From the NCBI GenBank assembly GCA_023400335.1, contig JAEXFF010000181.1, positions 1 to 7,231 of the forward strand: a stretch of 7,231 nt of DNA, given 5' to 3'. Positions within the stretch are counted from its first letter, which is position 1, and each line of letters begins with the position of its first letter. Under the pieces are notes generated by a model, which worked only from the letters and a program-made list of their open reading frames with translations, was not told the origin of the DNA and did not search any database. Position numbers and translations under genes: made by a program. This DNA comes from Bacteroidota bacterium. Its GTDB lineage: Bacteria > Bacteroidota > Bacteroidia > Bacteroidales > Marinifilaceae. Shown here piece after piece: positions 1-5,778 of the stretch.

Positions 1-60
1 AATCCAAAGATAACGGGCATTAATCCGGCACAAAGGACCGTCAATCTTTTAAACTCTTAA
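1..60 (+). other. Window edge; possible C-terminal tail of a truncated upstream gene
   Basis: The first plus-strand frame is open from base 1 to a TAA at 58-60 and would encode 19 residues starting NPKITGINPAQ. This could be the last part of a gene that begins outside the window; the two other plus frames stop within 21 bases. A minus-strand reading is also possible: a TTG at about 41-43 is followed by codons for a short hydrophobic stretch (VLCAGLMPVIFG) that resembles a signal peptide running off the edge, but it has no ATG start and a stop lies just upstream. Neither reading can be assigned to a family from so little sequence. Confidence 0.2.
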
Positions 61-84
61 ATCCAAAATTCTACATTATATTCC

Positions 85-92
85 TATATTTG
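85..92 (+). promoter_or_regulatory. Probable -7 promoter element of the DUF5106 gene
   Basis: TATATTTG matches the TAnnTTTG -7 consensus of the Bacteroidota primary sigma factor exactly and lies 42 bases before the ATG at 135, giving a leader of roughly 35 bases. No TTG or TTTG box is visible 19-21 bases upstream, so the call rests on one element only. The 3' half of the box is also the left arm of the inverted repeat at 89-111. Confidence 0.5.
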
Positions 93-111
93 TATCGTAG
101 TCCAATACAAA
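89..111. repeat. Inverted repeat overlapping the promoter of the DUF5106 gene
   Basis: TTTGTAT (89-95) and ATACAAA (105-111) are perfect 7-bp inverted arms separated by 9 bp. The left arm covers the TTTG of the -7 box and the dyad extends over the expected transcription start near position 99. That placement would suit an operator for a dimeric repressor. The arms are short and AT-rich, so chance is a real alternative. Confidence 0.3.
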
Positions 112-134
112 CGAAATTTGACAAATAAATAGAT

Positions 135-1046
135 ATGAAATTTTTCACATTATTCTTCTGCTTTATTTTAGTATGTTCTTCTCTTTCCCTTCAAGGACAG
201 TCCCGGGACATTCCTATGAAAAAAACATTTCAATTACCGGAAATCCCCTCCGTTATGGTTAATTCGGAAGAGAGAACCAAATACCTGGTCATTCATTATT
301 GGGATCATTTTGATTTTCAAGATAGTACTCTTCTTCATTTGCCAGAAGTCAGCGAACAGGCTCTGGCCAATTACCTGCAAATCTTATTATACGTCGACCA
401 GCCCACCCAGCAAAAAGCCATCAATTCCATGCTCCGCAAAGCACAAGCCGGCTCATCTGCTATGCTTTCTTATATCGCAGGCCTGTACGAGAAATACCTT
501 TACGACCCGAATTCCCCCGTACGGAATGAGGAACTTTATATTCCCGTATTGGAATACCTTCTCCACTCAGATGCCCTGGAGGAAGTAACTAAAATCCGTC
601 CCCGCCATCAATTGGAAATTGCGAAAAAAAACCGCCCGGGAAATAAAGCTACGGATTTTATTTATACCCTTCCTTCCGGTAAAACCGGTCGTTTAGCTGG
701 AATTACCGCAACTTATACCCTTCTGATTTTTTACAATCCCGACTGCCCGGAATGCAAACATACGGTAGAACAGCTCTCCGCTTCTCCCCTTATCCGCACT
801 CTATTGAAGGAAAAGAAATTGCAGATATTAGCTGTATATCCCGACGCAGATCTGACGCTGTGGCGGAATAAATTGTCTGAAATACCTTCTACCTGGATTG
901 TAGCATACGACGCAGGACAGAAAATTACCCATCAGAATCTTTACAACTTAAATGCTATCCCCACCCTTTATTTACTGGATCAAAATAAAAAAGTAATTTT
1001 AAAGGACGCCCCCTGGCAAGCCATAGAGGCCTATTTACATTTTTAG
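135..1046 (+). CDS. Exported DUF5106 / thioredoxin-fold (TlpA-like) protein
   Basis: The 303-residue product has a signal peptide (basic MK start, hydrophobic residues about 4-19, likely cleavage near LQG/QS at 21-22). The two early cysteines do not sit in a good lipobox, so type I export is favoured. Residues about 30-165 are an alpha-helical region resembling DUF5106, which in Bacteroidota precedes thioredoxin domains. Residues about 168-303 form a thioredoxin-like domain: strand TLLIFYNPD, active-site motif CPEC at 204-207, strand LQILAVYPD (229-237), cis-proline P276 within AIPTLYLLD. The family is expected to act in the periplasm as a thiol-disulfide reductase or oxidoreductase, but the substrate is unknown. 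The CPEC dipeptide puts a glutamate next to the second cysteine, unlike the more usual CPHC, CGPC or CxHC. The gene stands alone, ends in tandem TAG codons (1044-1049), and is followed by a strong terminator. Confident on fold and export, not on substrate. Confidence 0.85.
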   Translation: MKFFTLFFCFILVCSSLSLQGQSRDIPMKKTFQLPEIPSVMVNSEERTKYLVIHYWDHFDFQDSTLLHLPEVSEQALANYLQILLYVDQPTQQKAINSMLRKAQAGSSAMLSYIAGLYEKYLYDPNSPVRNEELYIPVLEYLLHSDALEEVTKIRPRHQLEIAKKNRPGNKATDFIYTLPSGKTGRLAGITATYTLLIFYNPDCPECKHTVEQLSASPLIRTLLKEKKLQILAVYPDADLTLWRNKLSEIPSTWIVAYDAGQKITHQNLYNLNAIPTLYLLDQNKKVILKDAPWQAIEAYLHF

Positions 1047-1059
1047 TAGCTTAAAAAAT

Positions 1060-1140
1060 AAGGGCTACCGGCAAATGAAGTGCCCCCCAAAAGTTTTATG
1101 TCTAACTTTTGGGGGCACTTCACAAATGGATAGCCCTTTT
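1060..1140 (+). terminator. Composite hairpin terminator of the DUF5106 gene
   Basis: The outer arms AAGGGCTA (1060-1067) and TAGCCCTT (1131-1138) pair perfectly, and a T-tail follows (TTTT at 1137-1140). This begins 13 bases after the stop codon, as expected for an intrinsic terminator. Nested inside is a second, much longer palindrome (1076-1122). With the inner palindrome and one CAAA removed, the rest folds as a normal compact terminator: the 8-bp stem extends by CC/GG with one bulged A, and the loop is GGCAAAT. The sequence therefore looks like an ordinary terminator whose loop was invaded. In its present form the whole structure could still form a very stable stem-loop. Confidence 0.8.
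1076..1122. mobile_element. 47-bp palindromic element with insertion-sequence-like ends (MITE or IS remnant)
   Basis: Arms 1076-1095 and 1104-1122 are inverted copies of TGAAGTGCCCC(C)CAAAAGTT that differ by one extra C in the left arm (six C against five G); the loop is 8 bases (1096-1103). The element starts with TGAAGTG and ends with CACTTCA, and CAAA occurs directly on both sides (1072-1075 and 1123-1126), as a 4-bp target-site duplication would. The sequence TGAAGTG-C-rich-AAAAGTTAGACA, read inward from the right end, resembles from memory the terminal repeats of IS3-family (IS150-like) elements; this was not checked by search. No transposase is encoded, so it would be a non-autonomous miniature element or an internally deleted copy. 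The alternative is a terminator that simply evolved a long stem. Confidence 0.5.
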
Positions 1141-1352
1141 ACCCTCTTCCCTTCTTCAGTACTCCACTTTGCTCATCTCTTCGCCTGTTTCTGTTAGAGT
1201 ACAGGACAACAGGCTTTTATTCTTTTCAGGCTTTTCCAAGAGCCTTCCCTATAGCTCCACCCGTTCCGGTGATGCTGAAAAATAGTTATATCATACAGCC
1301 TTATTTTTCTGAACAGAGCATTTCTGTGAAATAAAACGGGTACCCTTCCGCT
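1141..1352. other. Non-coding spacer between convergent transcription units
   Basis: About 210 bases lie between the plus-strand terminator and the minus-strand terminator with no convincing gene. The contents are a second plus-strand hairpin with T-tail (1183-1226), a 9-bp direct repeat CAGGCTTTT (1210-1218 and 1227-1235), a small stem AGGCT/AGCCT (1228-1232 with 1241-1245), and a weak stem ACAGA/TCTGT (1313-1317 with 1323-1327). One minus-strand frame reads briefly like protein (ITGTGGAIGKALGKA) but is closed by stops on both sides and has no start. No exact promoter match to TAnnTTTG is seen here. I recognise no known structured RNA family in it. Confidence 0.5.
1183..1226 (+). terminator. 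Second plus-strand hairpin with T-rich tail
   Basis: GCCTGTT (1183-1189) pairs with AACAGGC (1208-1214), and inside it CTGT (1191-1194) pairs with ACAG (1201-1204) around a 6-base loop; the internal loop is T1190 against GAC. The stem is followed at once by TTTTATTCTTTT (1215-1226). This is a good intrinsic-terminator shape on the plus strand. It may act as a backup for the DUF5106 transcript or end a short unannotated RNA that starts in the preceding 100 bases. Confidence 0.55.
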
Positions 1353-1392
1353 AAAAAACGGGAAAGACCACCGTTTCAGCAGTGGTCCTTCC
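1353..1392 (-). terminator. Intrinsic terminator of the DUF2795 gene
   Basis: Read on the minus strand, 11 bases at 1392-1382 (GGAAGGACCAC) pair with 1371-1361 (GTGGTCTTTCC), with one G-U wobble and no mismatch, around a 10-base loop. Two bases later comes a run of six T (plus-strand A at 1353-1358). The hairpin begins about 43 bases beyond the stop codon at 1435. On the plus strand the same stem has an A-C mismatch and lacks a T-tail, so it works in one direction only. Confidence 0.8.
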
Positions 1393-1434
1393 TTGCGTAA
1401 TTCATTGTTTCAGCAAATTTTAGCGCATGTTCTA

Positions 1435-1656
1435 TCAATACTCGTCCTCGTTGAAGAAAAAATCATCCTTACTCGGATAATCCGGCCAAATATCTTCAAT
1501 ACTCTCAAAAATCTCCTCATCGTCTTCGATATCCTGAAGATTTTCAATCACTTCCATTGGCGCGCCGGAACGGATAGCATAATCTATCAATTCGTCTTTT
1601 GATGCAGGCCATGGCGCATCTTCCAATTTCGACGCAAGTTCTAGAGTCCAGTACAT
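1435..1656 (-). CDS. Small acidic DUF2795 family protein
   Basis: The 73-residue product begins MYWTLELASKLEDAPWP and matches what I recall as a highly conserved small Bacteroidota protein of the DUF2795 family. It is strongly acidic: 23 Asp or Glu against 4 Lys or Arg, mostly in the C-terminal half. The N-terminal half (residues about 5-40, with the ELIDYAIRSGAP segment) is the DUF2795 core, predicted to be helical; residues 42-73 form an acidic tail rich in aromatics (DIWPDYP, DDFFFNEDEY). No signal peptide or membrane segment is seen, so it should be cytoplasmic. Function is not established; a compact acidic fold of this sort may bind a protein or nucleic-acid partner, which is inference. 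It has its own promoter (1693-1722) and terminator (1353-1392), so it is probably transcribed alone. The ATG at 1656 fits the conserved MYWTLE start. Confidence 0.9.
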   Translation of the reverse strand: MYWTLELASKLEDAPWPASKDELIDYAIRSGAPMEVIENLQDIEDDEEIFESIEDIWPDYPSKDDFFFNEDEY

Positions 1657-1692
1657 AATATATTGTGTTTAACCGTTTTCCTAAAATTTCCG

Positions 1693-1722
1693 CAAAAGTA
1701 AAGCTTTTACATTAAAAAACAA
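1693..1722 (-). promoter_or_regulatory. Promoter of the DUF2795 gene
   Basis: On the minus strand, TTG (plus-strand CAA at 1720-1722) is followed after exactly 19 bases by TACTTTTG (plus-strand 1693-1700). This is a full match to the Bacteroidota -33/-7 promoter (TTG, 19-21 bases, TAnnTTTG). Transcription should start near position 1686, leaving a leader of about 30 bases. It is the best promoter in the window. Confidence 0.75.
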
Positions 1723-1783
1723 GGCTTAGAGCATAAATTAACATTCATATACAATAATCACCAATTTTCTGATTTACAATTAT

Positions 1784-2644
1784 TTAATCTAATGGTTCCA
1801 CATGTATAGTTGTTGTCAGGTGTAATTCCTTCTCTATCCGGTTCTCAATTTTCGTTGCAAGCTCATGAGCTTCCTTTACCGTTTGGTGACCCGGAACTTT
1901 TACGTGAAAAATAAACTCGGCATACTCCCCGTAATTATGAATGTGAAAATGATGGGGGTAAGCAATTTCACCCATCTCCTGCCTGACGATTCCCTTTACC
2001 TGCAAAAGGAGTTCTTCTGAAGGTTCTTCCCCTAAAATTTTATTGACAGCTTCCCGGATAATGCCATAAGCAGCATAAAACAACAGTATGGAAATCACGA
2101 TTCCCAAAGCACTGTCAACCCACCAGACATAAGGACTTAAAAACAAACCGCCCAAAACGACAAGAGAAGACAAAGCATCACTACGGTGATGCCAGCCATC
2201 CGCTTTTACAGAAGCATTACCCGTGATACGGGCTATCCGGAAAGCATATCGGGCCAGTCCCTCTTTTACCGCAATGGAAACAAGCGTCACTCCGTAAGCC
2301 CACCACCCAAAATAAGCCGTTTCATGGGAATGCAAGCGCCCTATTGAATCCTTTACAAATTCCAAACCCACCACTGACAACAACAGAGCGATAATAATAG
2401 CTGAAATCTGTTCCCAGCGTCCGTGTCCGAACGGATGCTCCTTATCCGGTTTGCGGGAAGACATCCGGATACCGAAAATCACAACCAGAGAAGTAAGGGA
2501 ATCCGAAAGCGTATGCCATGCGTCTGCAACAAGGGCTACAGAAAAAGAGACAACCCCCGCATAATATTTCAACAGGAAAAGCAGTAAATTCAATACCACG
2601 GAAACGACACCTTCCCGGTATCCGAGTTTATTATTCGCATTCAT
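1784..2644 (-). CDS. Cation diffusion facilitator (CDF) family transporter, probably zinc
   Basis: The 286-residue product has the CDF layout: about six membrane helices (residues about 10-205) and a cytoplasmic C-terminal domain (about 206-286). The transport site is visible as HxxxD pairs: H44 and D48 in helix 2 (DAWHTLSD) and H152 and D156 in helix 5 (DGWHHRSD). HxxxD in both helices is the pattern of zinc-type CDF proteins; manganese types carry DxxxD. The loop motif HPFGHGRWE (70-78) is also typical. The C-terminal domain carries His residues (YPHHFHIHNYGEY, 229-241) that probably bind metal and stabilise the dimer. Expected role: proton-driven efflux of Zn2+ or a similar divalent cation across the inner membrane. 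Length is normal and the ATG follows directly on a purine-rich leader. It lies 62 bp downstream of the chloride transporter gene and may share its transcript. Metal specificity is inferred from motifs. Confidence 0.92.
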   Translation of the reverse strand: MNANNKLGYREGVVSVVLNLLLFLLKYYAGVVSFSVALVADAWHTLSDSLTSLVVIFGIRMSSRKPDKEHPFGHGRWEQISAIIIALLLSVVGLEFVKDSIGRLHSHETAYFGWWAYGVTLVSIAVKEGLARYAFRIARITGNASVKADGWHHRSDALSSLVVLGGLFLSPYVWWVDSALGIVISILLFYAAYGIIREAVNKILGEEPSEELLLQVKGIVRQEMGEIAYPHHFHIHNYGEYAEFIFHVKVPGHQTVKEAHELATKIENRIEKELHLTTTIHVEPLD

Positions 2645-2656
2645 ACCCTCTTCTCT

Positions 2657-2669
2657 TTAGATATTCTAA
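2657..2669. repeat. Short inverted repeat before the CDF gene
   Basis: TTAGA (2657-2661) and TCTAA (2665-2669) are perfect 5-bp arms around TAT, 13 bp upstream of the CDF start codon. It could be a small operator or a translation-level site. No promoter box accompanies it, and a 13-bp AT-rich dyad may be chance. Confidence 0.2.
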
Positions 2670-2706
2670 TCTCCAAAGCCGGATCCGGACAGTTTTCCGG
2701 AACCGC

Positions 2707-4485
2707 TTATTCGTCTGAGAAGTGTTGCAACACCCTTCGGTATGTATTAAAAATCTTAGCCTTAGAAACGAAACCGATATATTTTTCATCCTGAATGACA
2801 GGAAGATTCCACGCACCTGTCTCTTCAAATTTTTTCATAACCGCATCCATAGGATCTGTCACATCCACGACAGTCGGAGGAGTCGTCATATAATCCCTCA
2901 CATAGGTGACCTCGTACAAATCCTGATTAAACATAATCTTACGAATATCGTCCAGAAGCACAATACCCAGCAACTCCCCTTTGGAATCGATCACAGGAAA
3001 TATATTCCGTGAAGAACGGGACACGACCTTCACCAAATCTCCTAAAGTTGCATCCACAGGTATCGTCTTCAGATCGGTTTCGATAACCTTATCGAGTTTC
3101 ATCAGGGTCAAAACAGCTTTATCCTTATTGTGAGTGATTAAATCCCCTTTCATTGCCAACCGCCTGGCATAAATGGAATGAGGTTCCATTCCTCCCCCCG
3201 TAAGATGGGCAACCACGGAAGTCAGCATCAGAGGGACCAGCAAAGAATAGCCCCCTGTAATCTCCGCAATCAAAAACATAGCAGTCAAAGGGGAATTCAT
3301 GACTCCTGACATAACACCGGCCATACCCGCCAATACAAAATAACTCACCGGTACAGTCACGATTCCGGACAAATTAATCAGATTGGCAATCAAAAATCCG
3401 CCTACTCCTCCTGTAAACAGACAAGGGGCAAAAACTCCGCCTACTCCTCCGCTACCGTTCGTCAAAGCCGTCGCAATCACTTTTATAAAAACCAGTCCGA
3501 CAATATATAAAAAGACCATAAAAGCACTGTCCTTCAAACTAAAGAAGTAAGTGTTATTCAAAATATTGTCCGCATTATCTGTCAGCAAATCCTGAAGCGA
3601 AGTATATCCTTCCCCGTATAAAGGCGGGAAAATATAAATCAATAATCCCAATAAAGCACCTCCCACCAATACTCTGCGGAAAGGATTCTTTATTTTCGTT
3701 ACGAAATGCTCGATCCGGATATTCATCCGAATAAAATAGACAGACAAAAATCCGCAGAATACTCCTAAAATAATATAATAAGGCACATTCGACAATGCAA
3801 AATGTTCGTGTACGGCAAAATCGAGTACAATCCCATCTCCCATTAAAAAATAAACCAATACGTAGGACGATATGGCCGAGATCATCAAAGGAATCAAAGA
3901 GGCCATGGTCAGATCCAGCATCAAAACTTCCAAGGTAAAGACAATGCCGGCAATCGGAGCTTTAAAAATACCGGCAATGGCTCCTGCCGCGCCGCAACCG
4001 ATCATCAAAGTCATCACCTTGTAGTTCATCCGGAAAAAACGAGCCAGGTTCGAGCCGATAGAGGCTCCCGTCAATACAATCGTCGCTTCTGTTCCCACAG
4101 AACCACCAAATCCAATGGTGATCGTACTGGCAATCATGGAGGAATAATTATTATGCGGCTTAATCATACTATTACGCCTGGAAATAGCATATAAAACTTT
4201 TGTAACTCCATGACTGATGTCTTCGTGCACAAAATATTTGACGAAAAGGGAAGTCAGCCATATCCCGATAAAAGGATAAATAAAAAACAATAAACTGCCA
4301 CTGTCGACCTGCAAACGTTCCGTAAAGAAAAGATGGGTATAATGGACCATGTTTTTCAAAAGCACGGCAGCCAAACCGGATACAATACCGACAAGCAAGC
4401 TGAGAAAAAGAATAAAATTCCTTTCCTTAACGTAGCGTATCCGCCAGATTAAAAAACGACCGAACCAGTTACTCCACCATGCCAT
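2707..4485 (-). CDS. ClC-family chloride channel/transporter with two CBS domains
   Basis: The 592-residue product carries a ClC membrane domain (residues about 20-445) followed by two CBS domains (about 468-520 and 528-587). Key regions: SHGVTKVL (91-98) at the position of the usual GSGIPE; GGSVGTEATIV (127-137) at GREGP, keeping the gating glutamate as E133; GGVFAP (349-354) matching the conserved GxFxP; MNSPLTAMFLIAEITGGYSLLVP (396-418); and Y439 in HSIYARRL, which aligns with the central chloride-coordinating tyrosine (Tyr445 of the E. coli protein). The second proton glutamate of antiporters (E203 in E. coli) aligns with V187 after E186, as in ClC channels. It should move Cl- or related anions across the inner membrane, with CBS domains likely sensing adenine nucleotides or ionic strength. 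It lies 65 bp after the DUF4831 gene and 62 bp before the CDF gene. Family assignment is firm; channel versus antiporter mode is inference. Confidence 0.92.
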   Translation of the reverse strand: MAWWSNWFGRFLIWRIRYVKERNFILFLSLLVGIVSGLAAVLLKNMVHYTHLFFTERLQVDSGSLLFFIYPFIGIWLTSLFVKYFVHEDISHGVTKVLYAISRRNSMIKPHNNYSSMIASTITIGFGGSVGTEATIVLTGASIGSNLARFFRMNYKVMTLMIGCGAAGAIAGIFKAPIAGIVFTLEVLMLDLTMASLIPLMISAISSYVLVYFLMGDGIVLDFAVHEHFALSNVPYYIILGVFCGFLSVYFIRMNIRIEHFVTKIKNPFRRVLVGGALLGLLIYIFPPLYGEGYTSLQDLLTDNADNILNNTYFFSLKDSAFMVFLYIVGLVFIKVIATALTNGSGGVGGVFAPCLFTGGVGGFLIANLINLSGIVTVPVSYFVLAGMAGVMSGVMNSPLTAMFLIAEITGGYSLLVPLMLTSVVAHLTGGGMEPHSIYARRLAMKGDLITHNKDKAVLTLMKLDKVIETDLKTIPVDATLGDLVKVVSRSSRNIFPVIDSKGELLGIVLLDDIRKIMFNQDLYEVTYVRDYMTTPPTVVDVTDPMDAVMKKFEETGAWNLPVIQDEKYIGFVSKAKIFNTYRRVLQHFSDE

Positions 4486-4550
4486 AACACCAATATACTT
4501 TCATAGGTTACAGGACCCCTTTTGCCGCTGTCCAACCGGCAATCCGTCCT

Positions 4551-5687
4551 TTATTTTCTACTCACACTTTTTAAAGAACCGTATTCCGGATAAAATTCCA
4601 GTATTAATCCTTCGTTTCCGATGACGTCAACCGGAAAAGTTTTTATGACGCCCAATTGGGGAATGACAGCCCTGAAACGCTGTAATTCTTCATTCGCCCG
4701 TATTAATTTCACATCCCCCACAGCCGGTATCCGATATTGTATTCCCACAACCGGAGAAACCACCGTCGCCGTCTCTTCAGCTTTCTTATAAGGGATAAAG
4801 AGATTTTCTACGACCAGACTGTACGCGATAGCAGAAACATTTTTCTTCGCAGCTATCCCTTCCGTTTCACTGAAACGAAAAGCCAAAACAGGCGTATTTT
4901 CCTTTTCCGGGGATACGAGAAAACTACGTTCCACCAACTGATGCACACTCTTTCCCATAAACAGACTGAGATAATCTTTTTCCATACGGTCGAACTCTTT
5001 CAGAATAACCTCCAACGACTTTCCGTCCGCTACCTCATTCTCCGCAGCGATCAGCCGGACCCGTTCGGAACGGATCCGGAAGATCTCCTTCACCGCTTCA
5101 TTCATGACATCCGATTCTGTTTTGGAAGTATAACGAATGATCGGATCCCAAATTTTCTTCATGACCCCGTCAATTTCCTGGTAGGTATAATTGGTATCCA
5201 ACACTTCTTTTAACGGATTATAGGTATTCAAAGCCGTGATGTCCACCTCGTCCTGCACATCCCGTTTAAAAGCCTTATAAGTGACCTCCGGGTCTGCAAC
5301 CTTTATCGCTAAAGGTCCCGCCCCCACTCCGGCCAGAAAACCTTCCGGACTCAAACTCAACAGTACCGGATTATAATCCCCGCTCGCCGACAGGGAATAA
5401 GAAGCACTCTCATCCGCCACATAACGGGGTTCAATGTTTATACTGATAATATCCCATTGTTCGCGGGGTACCGTTATTTCTGGCTTTACGCCTAGTTCTT
5501 TTTCAGCATACTGCTGAAACGGTCCCGGAATAAACTTGGTATATTCCATTTTTACCTTTAACAGATAACTTACTTTGGGTAAACAATAGTCTACAGTAAC
5601 CGGTGTACTAATTTCTTTTCTTTTCTGGGCAAAAAGGGAAGCATAAATCCCCATCACCGCTATAAAAATTAAAATAAACCTTTTCAT
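4551..5687 (-). CDS. Exported DUF4831 family protein
   Basis: The 378-residue product starts with a clear signal peptide (MKRFILIFIAVMGIYASLFAQ, cleavage after FAQ at 21) and then the region KVKMEYTKFIPGPFQQYAEKELG (about 45-67), a pattern I recall from DUF4831 proteins of Bacteroidota. No lipobox cysteine, transmembrane helix or catalytic motif is seen after the signal; the single notable cysteine is C35. The rest mixes beta-rich segments (about 70-130 and 270-378) with a charged helical middle (about 160-265, including EIFRIRSERVRLIAAENEVADG). This suggests a soluble periplasmic or outer-membrane-associated protein. The function of the family is unknown and the neighbours do not reveal it: cofactor repair upstream, ion transport downstream. 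The ATG is supported by the signal peptide. Minus-strand gap to nnr is 91 bp. Confidence 0.85.
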   Translation of the reverse strand: MKRFILIFIAVMGIYASLFAQKRKEISTPVTVDYCLPKVSYLLKVKMEYTKFIPGPFQQYAEKELGVKPEITVPREQWDIISINIEPRYVADESASYSLSASGDYNPVLLSLSPEGFLAGVGAGPLAIKVADPEVTYKAFKRDVQDEVDITALNTYNPLKEVLDTNYTYQEIDGVMKKIWDPIIRYTSKTESDVMNEAVKEIFRIRSERVRLIAAENEVADGKSLEVILKEFDRMEKDYLSLFMGKSVHQLVERSFLVSPEKENTPVLAFRFSETEGIAAKKNVSAIAYSLVVENLFIPYKKAEETATVVSPVVGIQYRIPAVGDVKLIRANEELQRFRAVIPQLGVIKTFPVDVIGNEGLILEFYPEYGSLKSVSRK

Positions 5688-5737
5688 ACTCTTATCATTT
5701 TGAATTCCCGTCCTATGTATAGCTTTGTTTTATAATT

Positions 5738-5756
5738 AAAAACCGGCTCCCCAGCC
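5738..5756 (-). terminator. Weak terminator-like hairpin after nnr
   Basis: On the minus strand GGCT-GGGG-AGCC (5756-5745) is a 4-bp GC stem followed by GG and five T (5742-5738), about 20 bases after the nnr stop codon. The stem is short, so it would be a weak or partial terminator at best, and the downstream genes may still receive readthrough. Confidence 0.3.
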
Positions 5757-5778
5757 TGCAAATCTTACTCCGAAACGC

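Noticed and set aside
1236..1290. Minus-strand reading ITGTGGAIGKALGKA that looks like a glycine-rich protein end.
   Set aside because: It has a stop codon a few codons upstream and no start, and the following codons in the same frame are rich in AGA, AGG and CGA, unlike the neighbouring genes. Too short to call a pseudogene.
1393..1602. A 69-codon plus-strand open frame antisense to the DUF2795 gene.
   Set aside because: The opposite strand encodes a recognised conserved protein with matching promoter and terminator; this frame starts inside the terminator region and has no promoter.
4517..4540. Small inverted repeat TTGCCG/CGGCAA between the ClC and DUF4831 genes, considered as a terminator.
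   Set aside because: The stem is only 6 bp with a 9-base loop and has no T-run on either side.
4737..5213. A 158-codon open frame on the plus strand inside the DUF4831 gene.
   Set aside because: It is antisense to a clear signal-peptide-bearing gene; its sequence is basic and rich in Arg, His and Phe, as expected of an antisense shadow, and it resembles no family.
5759..5767. TAAGATTTG on the minus strand upstream of the DUF4831 gene, considered as a -7 promoter box.
   Set aside because: It has three instead of two bases between TA and TTTG and no TTG box at the right distance.
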